From assembly GCA_004298675.1 (NCBI GenBank), contig SCRI01000086.1, forward strand, positions 62,001 through 126,000: DNA of 64,000 bases, read 5' to 3'. The notes under the pieces were generated by a model. It was not told the DNA's origin. It did not search any database and saw only the letters and a list, made by a program, of their open reading frames with translations. Source of the DNA: a bacterium. Its GTDB lineage: Bacteria; Vulcanimicrobiota; Vulcanimicrobiia; Vulcanimicrobiales; SCRA01. Position numbers and translations under genes: made by a program. Position 1 is the stretch's first letter, and each line of letters opens with the position of its first letter. Shown in pieces: positions 8,128 to 18,360 of this stretch.

Positions 8128-8918
8128 GCGCTGCCTGGGAGGCGCAAGCGCGCCGCTCGCGGCGGCTGCGTGCCGCCGAGCATGCGTTGCGTTTGACTTC
8201 GCCGCTCGTGCTATTGCTGCTCTGGGAGTGGGCCGTGCGCATGCGTCTGCTCGATGCACGCTTCTTTCCCGCGCCTTCGTCGGTCATCGCGGCGGCGGTG
8301 GGATTGGCGCGCACGGGCGAACTGTGGGGCGACCTGGGCGTGACCCTCTACCGCTTGGCGCTGGGCTTCGTTGCCGGTGCGTTCCCGGGAATCGCACTGG
8401 GGCTGCTGATGGGTCTCTCACGCTGGGCGCGCGCGGTGGCCGGTCCGCTGATCGCGGCGCTCTACCCCATTCCGAAGATCGCGGTGCTGCCGCTCATCAT
8501 CCTGATCTTCGGCTTGGGTGACCTCTCCAAGATCGTCGTCGTCGCCGTCGGCGTGTTCTTCATCATGGCGATCAATACGAGCGCCGGCGTGCTGCAGATC
8601 GAGCGCATCTATCTCGACGTCGCCAAAGCATACGGCCTGCGCGGCCTGGCGTACGTGCGCGGTGTGCTGTTGCCGGGCGCGCTGCCCTCGCTCCTGACGG
8701 GGGCGAAAGTGAGCCTGGGGATTGCGCTCATCCTGGTGGTGGCGGCGGAGTTCCTCGCCGCGAAGGATGGCCTGGGCTACTTGATTTGGAACGGCTGGCA
8801 GACGTTGCAGGTCGAGCAGATGTACGTCGGCTTGGTCGTCGTGGCGGTCCTCGGCTATGCCATGACGATCGGGCTCGAGGAGGCCGAGCGCCGCGCGCTG
8901 CCTTGGCTGCCGCGGTGA
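8124..8918 (+). CDS. ABC transporter permease (SsuC/TauC type)
   Basis: 264 aa, about six TM helices, BPD_transp_1 domain with the cytoplasmic EAA-like loop (DVAKAYGLRGLAYVRGVLLPGALPSLLTG). The GTG start overlaps the ATPase stop and the stop overlaps the transglycosylase ATG (TGATG). It forms an importer with the ATPase and the divergent Tat-exported binding protein. Confidence 0.93.
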   Translation: MSAAWEAQARRSRRLRAAEHALRLTSPLVLLLLWEWAVRMRLLDARFFPAPSSVIAAAVGLARTGELWGDLGVTLYRLALGFVAGAFPGIALGLLMGLSRWARAVAGPLIAALYPIPKIAVLPLIILIFGLGDLSKIVVVAVGVFFIMAINTSAGVLQIERIYLDVAKAYGLRGLAYVRGVLLPGALPSLLTGAKVSLGIALILVVAAEFLAAKDGLGYLIWNGWQTLQVEQMYVGLVVVAVLGYAMTIGLEEAERRALPWLPR

Positions 8919-9640
8919 TGCGTGGGCTCAAGCGTAGCGCCGCGGGGCTGCTCGTGGCTGGGGCCGTCGCGGTGCTGGCGACCTGCGCCCAGCCGGTGCC
9001 ACGCGTGGAGCCCGCGCAGCCGCTGGTTTCGCTGGACGCGCTGGCCGACTATCTGCCGTCGGAGGATGGGGCGATCGCCGCCGTCGCCGCACCACGCGGA
9101 CTGCGCCTGTTCGTGGACGCGCCGCGCGGCGCGGACTTGGCGCTGGCGCGCTCCATTCTGCAGGCCAACCATCGCATCGCACCCGTGCGGGCGCTGGGCC
9201 TGACGCTGGAGACCGACCGCGTCGCGCGCGATCAGGGTATCCCGCGCGACCTGCTGGCGAGTGTGGTGCTCCAGGAGTCCGCGTATTCGCGCCATGCGCT
9301 CTCCACGGCCGGCGCGATTGGGCTCGGACAACTCACGAGCGGAACAGCGGTGTGGCTGGGAGTCGGCCATCCCTTCGAGCCCCACGCGAACTTGGCGGGA
9401 TCCGCCCGGTATCTCGCGCTGCTGCTGGACCGCTATCGCGCCCGCGGCGATCGCGTGGAGTTGGCGGCCGCCGCGTATAATGCCGGGCCCGGCGCCGTGG
9501 ATGCCTATGGCGGCATTCCGCCGTATCCCGAGACGCAAGCCTACGTGCGTCTGATCCTCTACCGCTGGGGGCACCTGCTCTACGACGGCGGAATCGAACG
9601 TGCGAGCAGCAGCGCCAGCAGTAGCCAATTGACGAGATGA
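8918..9640 (+). CDS. Lytic transglycosylase (SLT fold), exported
   Basis: 240 aa. A hydrophobic N-terminus (AAGLLVAGAVAVLATC) may be a lipoprotein signal, although Thr before the Cys is unusual. The catalytic domain has the SLT pattern: ASVVLQESAYSRHALSTAGAIGLGQLTSGTA (catalytic Glu in QES) and AAAYNAGPGAVDAYGGIPPYPET. It cleaves peptidoglycan between MurNAc and GlcNAc to give anhydro ends. The start is fixed by a TGATG overlap with the permease. A murein hydrolase as third cistron of an importer operon is unexpected. The 3' end overlaps the opposing VKOR-like gene by 61 bp. Confidence 0.88.
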   Translation: MRGLKRSAAGLLVAGAVAVLATCAQPVPRVEPAQPLVSLDALADYLPSEDGAIAAVAAPRGLRLFVDAPRGADLALARSILQANHRIAPVRALGLTLETDRVARDQGIPRDLLASVVLQESAYSRHALSTAGAIGLGQLTSGTAVWLGVGHPFEPHANLAGSARYLALLLDRYRARGDRVELAAAAYNAGPGAVDAYGGIPPYPETQAYVRLILYRWGHLLYDGGIERASSSASSSQLTR

Positions 9641-9975
9641 GAGGTCCAGCAGTAGCGGCACGCCCTGCGTGTCACGAAGAGCAGCGAGTACGCGAGGTAG
9701 AGCGAGAGGAGCGCAGCCGCCACGGCGGCCGCGAGCGCGGCGGCGCGTACGGCGGGGACGAAGAGAAGGAACGAGGCCGCGGCAAGCGCGGCATAATAAG
9801 CGGCGCCGACAGCGGCGTTGGAGAGGCCGAAGAGCACGCGCGCGCGCGGCGACTGAACGACGCTCTCCTCGCGCAGCTCGCCGCGGCGGGCGAGGCGCGC
9901 GCGGGACTCCATGTGCAGCGCCGCGTGGAATCCGATGGCGCATAACAGCAGTAACGCGGCGTGAGCGGCGGTCAT
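9580..9975 (-). CDS. VKOR-fold membrane protein lacking loop cysteines
   Basis: 131 aa with four hydrophobic helices. TM4 starts with a CxxC (ACRYCWTSHLVNWLLL), and the loop before TM2 has the VKOR-like pattern SPRARVLFGLSNAAVGAAYY. Both match vitamin K epoxide reductase/DsbB-like quinone reductases. The outer loop Cys pair that normally relays electrons from a thioredoxin partner is missing (ESVVQS at that place), and no fused or adjacent thioredoxin domain is seen. It may be a divergent redox enzyme using only the membrane CxxC, or may have lost disulfide relay. Moderate confidence in fold, low in function. Confidence 0.6.
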   Translation of the reverse strand: MTAAHAALLLLCAIGFHAALHMESRARLARRGELREESVVQSPRARVLFGLSNAAVGAAYYAALAAASFLLFVPAVRAAALAAAVAAALLSLYLAYSLLFVTRRACRYCWTSHLVNWLLLALLLARSIPPS

Positions 9976-10027
9976 CGCGCACGCCTTGTGCCGGAGTAGA
10001 TTTTTCTCCTGCGCAGAAGGCTCCGGC

Positions 10028-11017
10028 GTGGACGGACGCTACGAAGAGTCCAAGGTCGTGGCGCTGGTGCGGCTGCTGGGCGCGATCGACGAGGGCTGCC
10101 ACGATTTCGACGCGTTGCGCGACGCCGTGAGCGAGACGCGCCCTCCCGGCACGCGCACGCTGCGCCGCTACCTGCAAGAGCTTGCCGCAGCAGGCTTCCC
10201 CTGGTACTACGAGCGCGAGCGCCGCTGCTACCGCTTTCCCGAGGGGTACAGTTTGAAGGCGCTGCGGCTGCGCCCGCGCGAGCTCTTGGGGCTGATGGCG
10301 CTGGGCCGCGTGGGCGCGGCGCTGGGCGGTGCCTTCGTCGGCGAGGTCGAGAATCTGTTGGAGCGTCTGGTCGGGCAGGGCGATCGCCAGGCGCCGGCCG
10401 TGACGGTGCGCATGGCCGAGGTCGAGCTGGGGGAGGCGGCGCGCGCCGTGCTCGCCACGCTGCAGGAGGGCGAGCGTGCTTCACGCCGCCTGCGCTTTCG
10501 TTATGCCGACAAGCGTGGCGCGATCAGCGAACGCAGCGTGGAGCCGTACGGTTTCATCGTCTCACTCGGGCGCGTCTATCTCGTGGCCAAGGATTTGCAT
10601 CGGCGTGCCATTCGCACGTTCGCGGTCGACAGTGTGGCGGAGGCGCGCCTGGAGCCAAACGTCTTCGTGCGCCCTGCCGACTTCGATCTCGAGGCCTACG
10701 CGGGCAGTTCGATTGCCGGGGTCATGCACGATGGCGAGCTCGCCGAGGTGACGGTGCGCTTCGCGCCGCGAGTGGCTAAGGCCGCGGCGCAGGCGCGCGT
10801 CGTGCGCGAGCGCCGGGTGAGCCATCTAGCCGGTGGCGCATGCGAGATCGTCTATCGCGTGGCCTCCGTCGACGAGCTGGTACGCTGGGTGCTGGGCTGG
10901 GGTGAGGAGGCGGAGATCGTTGCACCGCCGGCGGCGCGCGAACGCGCCGGCGCGATCGCGCGCGCGCTGGCCGTGCGCTACCGCAAGAAGCCCCCTGTCC
11001 GGAGTGCCAGGCAGTAG
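10028..11017 (+). CDS. WYL-domain transcriptional regulator
   Basis: 329 aa from GTG 10028 (AGAAGG upstream). It has an N-terminal helix-turn-helix (TRTLRRYLQELAAAGFP), then a WYL sensor domain (RLRFRYADKRGAISERSVEPYGFIVSLGRVYLVAKDLHRRAIRTF) and a C-terminal WCX extension (VRWVLGWGEEAEIVAP). WYL proteins bind nucleic acid or nucleotide signals and regulate DNA-damage, defence and metabolic genes. It stands between the VKOR-like gene and the 52-aa gene; no defence operon is nearby, so the target is unknown. Confidence 0.88.
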   Translation: MDGRYEESKVVALVRLLGAIDEGCHDFDALRDAVSETRPPGTRTLRRYLQELAAAGFPWYYERERRCYRFPEGYSLKALRLRPRELLGLMALGRVGAALGGAFVGEVENLLERLVGQGDRQAPAVTVRMAEVELGEAARAVLATLQEGERASRRLRFRYADKRGAISERSVEPYGFIVSLGRVYLVAKDLHRRAIRTFAVDSVAEARLEPNVFVRPADFDLEAYAGSSIAGVMHDGELAEVTVRFAPRVAKAAAQARVVRERRVSHLAGGACEIVYRVASVDELVRWVLGWGEEAEIVAPPAARERAGAIARALAVRYRKKPPVRSARQ

Positions 11018-11059
11018 GCACAGCGCGCCGGTACGCTACGATCCAAGGAGGATCGAACG

Positions 11060-11218
11060 ATGCCGCGAGCCGGTCTCACGCAGCGCTGCCGGGATGGAAT
11101 GTTTGAAGATCTCTGGGAGGCCACGCTCTACGCGGAGGGGCTCACCGAGCTCGACGGTCGCCGTCATGCCGTCGTGGAGTGTTACGGCTGCGGCGGCTAT
11201 CACATCGCCGGCGCATAA
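11060..11218 (+). CDS. 52-aa zinc-ribbon-like protein
   Basis: Not in the ORF track. A strong ribosome site (AAGGAGG, 11045-11051) sits 8 nt before the ATG. The product begins MPRAGLTQRCRDGMFEDLWE and ends CYGCGGYHIAGA, so CxxC plus a single upstream Cys and nearby His residues could bind a metal. It lies 42 bp after the WYL regulator on the same strand. No family recognised. Confidence 0.6.
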   Translation: MPRAGLTQRCRDGMFEDLWEATLYAEGLTELDGRRHAVVECYGCGGYHIAGA

Positions 11219-11221
11219 CCG

Positions 11222-11257
11222 AAAAAAAAGACGAAGCGGGGAACGAGCCCCGCTTCG
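11222..11257 (-). terminator. Strong intrinsic terminator for a minus-strand transcript
   Basis: A 10-bp perfect stem (CGAAGCGGGG / CCCCGCTTCG, loop 6 nt) is followed on the minus strand by T-C-T8. This is the clearest rho-independent terminator in the window. No minus-strand protein gene ends just before it, which points to an RNA gene. Confidence 0.8.
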
Positions 11258-11436
11258 CTGACGGTAGTCGTTGTGTCGCTCTTCGCCTGCTCGGAGATGC
11301 TCCAAGCTGACGTGCGCGTGAGCGGCATCATTTCGAGTCCGGCGCTCGTGCGCTGCCGCTTTTACGCGACCATCGCCGTCATCGCTACCGGCCTCGGCGC
11401 CCCTACCATCTGGGTGCCGCCTCGCGTTACCGAGGT
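11222..11436 (-). ncRNA. Candidate small RNA, about 215 nt
   Basis: A minus-strand unit is bounded by a sigma70-like promoter (11443-11471) and the strong terminator. No convincing ORF fits; the 155-codon frame here reads through the terminator hairpin. The predicted transcript can pair AGCGGCA with TGCCGCT around a GCGC-ACGA-GCGC hairpin and has a 5' CCTCG/CGAGG hairpin. It does not show recognisable tmRNA, RNase P or SRP RNA motifs; a 6S-like RNA is possible by size only. It fills most of the gene-free stretch 11219-11582. Confidence 0.45.
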
Positions 11437-11442
11437 GCATGG

Positions 11443-11471
11443 ATCGTAGCATGGTGCCGCTCCCGCTGCAA
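11443..11471 (-). promoter_or_regulatory. Sigma70-like promoter for the candidate small RNA
   Basis: On the minus strand TTGCAG, 17 nt, TACGAT. The match is 3/6 and 4/6 with ideal spacing. The predicted start is near 11436. Confidence 0.4.
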
Positions 11472-11487
11472 GGGCCGTCCCACCCAT

Positions 11488-11535
11488 TCCACAAGCAATC
11501 CACAAGAAACTTTGCTTATTCGCAATCCGTCCACA
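11488..11535 (+). repeat. Three TCCACA repeats (DnaA-box-like)
   Basis: TCCACA occurs at 11488, 11499 and 11530 in a locally AT-richer stretch. The middle copy, CAATCCACA, matches 7/9 of the DnaA box. Spacing is irregular, and no dnaA, dnaN or AT-rich unwinding element is present. It may bind DnaA or be chance. Confidence 0.25.
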
Positions 11536-11582
11536 CAAGGCGTATGCTTGCCTTCGCCATGCGATGCAGCAATCGATGGGTT

Positions 11583-12977
11583 CTATCGACTCAATAGCCT
11601 GCGCAATAGTCCGCGTACCAACGGTCCTCGCTTGGCGTATGGGAACCAAACCGGCTCGCGTGGGAGACGCAGGCGCGGCTCCAAGATCGACTTGGTGCGC
11701 GTGAACGCGCGCAGTCCCTCCTCGCCCATGAGGCGCCCGTATCCGGAGTGTTTGACCCCGCCGTAGGGGAGGCTGGATACGGAGAGATTGACGAGCGCGT
11801 CGTCGACGGTGATCGAGCCGCTCTCGAGCAGTCTTGCCAACCGTCGCGCGCGCCGGCGGTCACGGGTCCAGACCGTGGCGTTGAGGCCGTAGGGTCCGCG
11901 GTTGGCGAGCGCGACCCCCTCTTCGGCGCTCTCGACGGGGCATAGCGGGAGCAAGGGTCCAAACGTCTCGGAGACATGGAGTACCGCGTCGAGCGGAACG
12001 TCGGCAAGGACCGTCGGCTCCAGAGCCAAGCCTTCACCGCCGCCGCCGCAGAGCACGCGCGCCCCGCGTTCCACGGCGTCCGCGAGGGCACGGCGCGCGA
12101 TGGGGACTTGCGGTGGAAAGGTCATGCGGCCGATGTCGCTCTCCCGGGTCGGCGGGATCGCACGGCGCAGCGCGCGTGTCTCCTTCACAACCAGCTCGCA
12201 AAAGCGCGCATAGACCGTTCTCTCCACGAATGCGCGCTCGATGCTGACGCAGGCTTGACCGCAGTTACTGAATGCCCCCCACACCACACCGCGTGCGGCA
12301 CGTTCGAGATCGGCGTCGGCGCACACGATGGCGGCGTCGTTTGCGCCGAGCTCGAGAATGCATGGCGTGAGGTGCGCCGCCGCGGCGGTGGCGATGCGGG
12401 TACCGGTACGCTCGCTGCCCACGAAGGCGATGATGTCAGGCGGCGCATCGACGAGTGCGGCGCCCGCCTCGCCGCCGCCTTGCAGCACCTGTGCCGCCTC
12501 CTCGCAGCCGGCTGCACGCAGCGCGTTGCGCGCGATCTCGACGAACAGCGCGCCGGAGCGCGGGGTGACCTCGGATGGCTTGACGACGATGGCGTTGCCC
12601 GCCGAGAGGGCGCAGACCGCCGGAATGCCGACCAGCGAGAAGGGGTAGTTCCACGGTGAGATCACCGCGGCTACGCCCAACGGCTCGTAGGTGACGTACG
12701 CGCGCTTGTGCAGCAGTAAGCCGGGATCGGTGCGGCGCGGGCGCAGCAGGCGCGGCATCAGCCGCTCGTAGTAGCGCAGCAGCGCCGCAACCACGAGCAC
12801 TTCGTGAGCGAACGCCTCCAACTCGGGCTTGCCCGTCTCTTGCGTCACCAGTTGCGCGATCTCGTCGCCGCGGCGGAGCACCTCGCGACGCATGCGCCGC
12901 AGGACGTGTGCGCGCTCGCACAACGGCAGAAGCGCGTAACGCGGCCACGCGCCGCGGGCACGATCGACGCATTCCAT
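11583..12977 (-). CDS. NAD(P)-dependent aldehyde dehydrogenase
   Basis: 464 aa. It has the ALDH features in order: EPLGVAAVISPWNYPFSL, KPSEVTP, FVGSERTG, catalytic Glu in LELGANDAAI, catalytic Cys in SNCGQACVSIERAFV, and ETFGPLLPL. It oxidises an aldehyde to an acid; sequence alone does not fix the substrate. It resembles the succinate-semialdehyde/coniferyl-type short subgroup. Single gene on the minus strand, divergent from the secreted-protein gene with 55 bp between starts. Confidence 0.92.
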   Translation of the reverse strand: MECVDRARGAWPRYALLPLCERAHVLRRMRREVLRRGDEIAQLVTQETGKPELEAFAHEVLVVAALLRYYERLMPRLLRPRRTDPGLLLHKRAYVTYEPLGVAAVISPWNYPFSLVGIPAVCALSAGNAIVVKPSEVTPRSGALFVEIARNALRAAGCEEAAQVLQGGGEAGAALVDAPPDIIAFVGSERTGTRIATAAAAHLTPCILELGANDAAIVCADADLERAARGVVWGAFSNCGQACVSIERAFVERTVYARFCELVVKETRALRRAIPPTRESDIGRMTFPPQVPIARRALADAVERGARVLCGGGGEGLALEPTVLADVPLDAVLHVSETFGPLLPLCPVESAEEGVALANRGPYGLNATVWTRDRRRARRLARLLESGSITVDDALVNLSVSSLPYGGVKHSGYGRLMGEEGLRAFTRTKSILEPRLRLPREPVWFPYAKRGPLVRGLLRRLLSR

Positions 12978-13032
12978 CGTGGGCTCTTCATCCCAAGAGG
13001 GGTTCCTGGAATCCTTTTACAAATCGGCGGCG

Positions 13033-13545
13033 ATGAACGTACGTCTGCTCTTCGTGTTGGCATTGGGGCTCGGTGCACTGACGGCGTCCTCGCCGCCCCC
13101 GCTGCAGCCGGTCGCCGGCGCGCCGGTCGACGGCGTGCGCTGTGAGCCGCTGGAGGGGCAGGCCGTCCACCTGCATGCCCATCTCACCGTCCTGATCGCA
13201 GGCAAGCCGTATCCGGTCCCAAGCGACGTTGGGCGTCCGGCTACGGCCGGCTGCATCTACTGGATCCACACGCATGCCGGGGACGGCGTCATCCACGTCG
13301 AATCTCCGCAGGCTGGGCACTTTACGTTGGGGCAGTTCTTCGCGCTCTGGGGGCAACCACTCGATGCACGCAACGTGGCGGGGGTCACGCTGAACGGCTC
13401 AAACCGGGTACAAGTCTACTTGGGCGGCAAGGCATGGAGGCGTGACCCTGCTGCTATTGTCTTAACGCAGCACGCCGATATTGTACTCGAGGTGGGGCCG
13501 CCGTTCACCGAGCCCACGCCGTTCGCCGCTTGGAACGGGTTATAG
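13033..13545 (+). CDS. Secreted protein of unknown function with His-rich beta domain
   Basis: 170 aa from ATG 13033, which begins a signal peptide (MNVRLLFVLALGLGALTASS). The mature part has HLHAHLTVLIAGK and CIYWIHTHAGDGVIHVESP, a pattern of paired His/aromatic strands that recurs in uncharacterised bacterial and archaeal exported proteins, then FTLGQFFALWGQPLDARNV. The clustered HxHxH and HTH residues could hold a metal. The track start at 12979 would place 18 extra residues before the signal and is not favoured. Confidence 0.75.
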   Translation: MNVRLLFVLALGLGALTASSPPPLQPVAGAPVDGVRCEPLEGQAVHLHAHLTVLIAGKPYPVPSDVGRPATAGCIYWIHTHAGDGVIHVESPQAGHFTLGQFFALWGQPLDARNVAGVTLNGSNRVQVYLGGKAWRRDPAAIVLTQHADIVLEVGPPFTEPTPFAAWNGL

Positions 13546-13572
13546 ACTAACGGAAGGATAAGGGGGAACTCA

Positions 13573-13589
13573 ACGAGGCCGTGCCTCGT
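13573..13589 (+). promoter_or_regulatory. Short perfect hairpin before the 411-aa gene
   Basis: ACGAGGC-CGT-GCCTCGT lies 12 nt before ATG 13602. The only purine-rich ribosome site (AGGGGGA) is upstream of it, so the hairpin may bring that site near the start or block initiation. Confidence 0.35.
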
Positions 13590-13601
13590 ATCTAAAGATC
13601 G

Positions 13602-14837
13602 ATGCAGATACTCGGAGCACCCTCGACACTCGAACTACGGAACACCGAGCCGTTGCGGCTCAGTTTCCTGGTTCACAACGAAAGCGACGACGACGTCGTC
13701 TGCTTCCCCACGCTCGACGGCGCTGCCGCTGTCGCGGACGTCGAGTTCGAGCCGGCGCTGGGTTTCGTCGAGGGCCGGAGCACCGCACGCTTCGATGTGC
13801 GCGTCGGCCACCTCGGCGGTACGACGATTCAGCCTGGTGGGCTAGCGGCACGTTGGCAACTCTTTGCCCGCGGAGCGCTGCAAGACGAGCGTCCGTGCGC
13901 GTTGGAGATCGAGCCGCCGCGTTCCGTTCACGCCGAGTTCGTCGGTATGCGTGCGTTGCGCTTGGAGAATCGCGGCTCGCGTGCGGAGTCCCTGTCGGTT
14001 CGTCTCGCGCCCGGCTTCGGCGGCGATCTGCTCGTGCCCAGCGGGCCCTTTGACGTCGCGCCCGGCGAACAGTACGAAGTTCCACTCTATATCAGCGGCG
14101 GTGAGGAGAGTAACGAGCACTTAGGCCTGCTGATCGTCGGCGGCCCCGAACCGCTTCTGCTGCAGCTCGACGTCCGGCCCGAATTCGCGTTGGCCGCCTC
14201 TGCCGCGGCGTTGCGCAGACCGGCTCGGCCGCCGCGGCGCGTGGCCGTTGCGGCGCTGGGCGCGGCGCTCGCCGCTAGTCTCGCGTTGGCGCTGACGCTG
14301 GGGGGGCGCATCCCGGGACTCACCTCGAGCTCGGCGACGCCCTCGCTCGCGCCTGCCCCGCCGGTGGCCGCGCAGCCTGTGGCCGCGCTCGGTGGCGATC
14401 GGTACCAAGCGCGCCTGGCTGCCGTTCCGCATGCCGTCGATCATCACGCTCCCGCGCGCGCACGCCGTGCTGCGGCAATCCCCGCCGCCGTCGCGCGCGC
14501 CCCGGTGACCCCCCGGCCGCTGCCGCCGGCGATCGTCGCGCTCAGCATCCCCGACAGCGCGAGCAGCGGCGATCACGTGCGTGTTCGTTTCGCCACCAAG
14601 CGCGCCACGCAAGTGGAGGTGTTGGCGAAGGTGGGGCCGGTAGTCATCGCCGATCATATCACCTCGGCTACCAGCGGATATATTACGGTGCCCGCGCCGA
14701 AGACGAGCCGCTGGGTGAAGATCATGACCGTGCGCGTTTTGGCGCAACGCGACGGCGGCCACGCCTCGCGCTCGGGGCTGGTGGCGATTCTTCCACCCAA
14801 CGACGTGGCTGCGAACCGGGAGATCTCGCTGCGCTGA
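13602..14837 (+). CDS. One-TM protein with N-terminal beta domains, function unknown
   Basis: 411 aa, not recognised. Residues 1-~200 look like two beta-sandwich repeats (LELRNTEPLRLSFLVHNESDDDV; MRALRLENRGSRAESLSVRL; FDVAPGEQYEVPLYISGGEE), in the style of CARDB/NEW domains. One TM helix follows (~residues 213-233, AVAALGAALAASLALALTLGG), then a Pro/Ala-rich linker and a C-terminal beta domain (VALSIPDSASSGDHVRVRFATKRATQVEV). The N-terminus has no signal, so topology is uncertain: the N-terminal domains may be cytoplasmic and the C-terminal domain outside. Confidence 0.7.
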   Translation: MQILGAPSTLELRNTEPLRLSFLVHNESDDDVVCFPTLDGAAAVADVEFEPALGFVEGRSTARFDVRVGHLGGTTIQPGGLAARWQLFARGALQDERPCALEIEPPRSVHAEFVGMRALRLENRGSRAESLSVRLAPGFGGDLLVPSGPFDVAPGEQYEVPLYISGGEESNEHLGLLIVGGPEPLLLQLDVRPEFALAASAAALRRPARPPRRVAVAALGAALAASLALALTLGGRIPGLTSSSATPSLAPAPPVAAQPVAALGGDRYQARLAAVPHAVDHHAPARARRAAAIPAAVARAPVTPRPLPPAIVALSIPDSASSGDHVRVRFATKRATQVEVLAKVGPVVIADHITSATSGYITVPAPKTSRWVKIMTVRVLAQRDGGHASRSGLVAILPPNDVAANREISLR

Positions 14838-14898
14838 CCGGCTGAGCAGCCTCGGATACTCCGGTACGCTTGCGCGTGCGTGGTACGGTGGAAGCGTC

Positions 14899-15663
14899 AT
14901 GCTTCTGGTCGTGAAGTACGGCGGCAACGCCATCGGTGGCGACGATAGCGTGCTGCGCGAGCTCGCGGAGCGCGTGCGTGCAGGCGATGCGTGCGTGCTC
15001 GTCCACGGCGGCGGTCCGATGATCGCCACAGCCCTTGCGCGTGCCGGCGTGAGCTCGCGCTTCGTGGAGGGGCTGCGGGTCACCGACGACGCGGCCATGG
15101 AGATCGTCGAAGGCGTGCTCTGCGCCACCGTCAACAAGGATCTCGTGCGCCGTTTGCAGGCCTGCGGCGCGCGGGCAGTCGGTGTGAGCGGCCAGGATGC
15201 GGCGCTGCTGCGCGCCCTTGCCATTCGCGAGGAATTGGGGCGGGTTGCAGGCGACGTGTCGGTTGACCCGGAGCTCGTACAAGCGCTGGCCGGGCGCGGT
15301 TTTCTCCCGGTCGTCTCGCCGGTGGCGATTGGCGACGATGGCCGCCCTTACAACGTCAATGCGGACGTAGCCGCTGGGGCCCTCGCCGGCGCCCTCGCGG
15401 CCGATGCCTACGTGGTGCTGACCGACGTCGACGGGGTTCGTGCCGACGCCGCCGATCCGGCCAGCACGGTTCCCAGCCTGGACCTCGTGGAGCTCGCACG
15501 CTGGCGCGCGCTGGGGCGCCTGCAGGGTGGGATGATCCCGAAACTGGAGGGGGCCGAGCGCGCGGTCCGCGATGGGGTGCAGTACGTGGCCATCGCTCAG
15601 GCCAGATACGAGCGCCCGATCGAGGCCGCTCTGGCGGGGAGAGGGACCCGGATCACGCTCTAA
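14899..15663 (+). CDS. argB: Acetylglutamate kinase
   Basis: 254 aa. It phosphorylates N-acetylglutamate in the second step of arginine synthesis. It shows the amino-acid-kinase fold with KYGGNAIGGDD, VHGGGPMI, NVNADVAAGALAGALAADAYVVLTDVDGV and LQGGMIPKLEGA. Length and motifs are full. It lies 39 bp ahead of argF, separated by the ARG box. Its own promoter is not clear in the 61 bp upstream. Confidence 0.96.
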   Translation: MLLVVKYGGNAIGGDDSVLRELAERVRAGDACVLVHGGGPMIATALARAGVSSRFVEGLRVTDDAAMEIVEGVLCATVNKDLVRRLQACGARAVGVSGQDAALLRALAIREELGRVAGDVSVDPELVQALAGRGFLPVVSPVAIGDDGRPYNVNADVAAGALAGALAADAYVVLTDVDGVRADAADPASTVPSLDLVELARWRALGRLQGGMIPKLEGAERAVRDGVQYVAIAQARYERPIEAALAGRGTRITL

Positions 15664-15667
15664 GCAC

Positions 15668-15702
15668 TTGCATATTTATGCAAACTATGTATAAATATGA
15701 GT
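15668..15702 (+). promoter_or_regulatory. ARG box overlapping the argF promoter
   Basis: The dyad TTGCAT-ATTT-ATGCAA (15668-15683) resembles TGCAT-type ARG boxes. A weaker second site (TGTATAAATATGA, 15688-15700) follows. A sigma70 promoter is embedded: TTGCAT (15668-15673), 16 nt, TATAAA (15690-15695). ArgR bound here would cover both elements. The predicted start is at about 15702-15703. Confidence 0.75.
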
Positions 15703-16664
<962 letters not shown>

Positions 16665-16668
<4 letters not shown>

Positions 16669-17131
16669 AGAATGCTCGACATCGCGCCATCCTGCAGACC
16701 ATCGCCTCACGGCCCGTTCATTCGCAAGAAGAGCTGATGCAGCACTTGGCCGAGCAAGGCTTCGACGTCACGCAGGCCACGGTTTCGCGCGATATCAAGG
16801 AACTGGGCCTGCTCAAGGTGGCGTTGAAGAAGAACGGCAACGGTGCCGCCTCGTTCAAGTACGTCGAGCCCGGCGCCTCACGCGAGTACCCGTCGCGGCT
16901 GCACCGGGTCGTGGCCGAGTTCGTGGAGCAGATCAACGGCTCCGTCAATTTGATCGTGCTGCGCACGCCGCCGGGGAGCGCGATGATGCTCGCCAGCGCG
17001 ATCGATCAGAGCACCTGGCCGGAGGTGATCGGAACTATCGGCGGCGACGACACCGTAGTCGTCATACTCTCAGACCCAGAGAAGCTCCCCATTGTGATGC
17101 AGCGTTTCCAAGACATGAAGGATGCAGGCTT

Positions 17132-17135
<4 letters not shown>
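16665..17135 (+). CDS. argR: Arginine repressor
   Basis: 156 aa. N-terminal winged helix (RHRAILQTIASRPVHSQEEL; VTQATVSRDIKELGL) and C-terminal hexamerisation/arginine-binding domain (GSAMMLASAIDQSTWPEVIGTIGGDDTVVVIL). It represses arginine synthesis genes when arginine is bound. The gene is inside the operon it should control, giving autoregulation. Coupled to argF (ATGA) and argG (GTGA). Confidence 0.96.
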
Positions 17136-18355
<1,220 letters not shown>

Positions 18356-18360
18356 CGCCG

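Noticed and set aside
10028-11017. WYL regulator as part of a phage-defence island
   Set aside because: WYL proteins often control defence genes, but no nuclease, helicase or restriction gene lies nearby.
11036-11503. 155-aa minus-strand ORF
   Set aside because: Reads through the strong terminator and overlaps the 52-aa gene; composition is not protein-like. A small RNA explains the interval better.
11488-11535. Replication origin based on TCCACA repeats
   Set aside because: Only one near-consensus DnaA box, no dnaA/dnaN/gyrB nearby and no AT-rich unwinding element.
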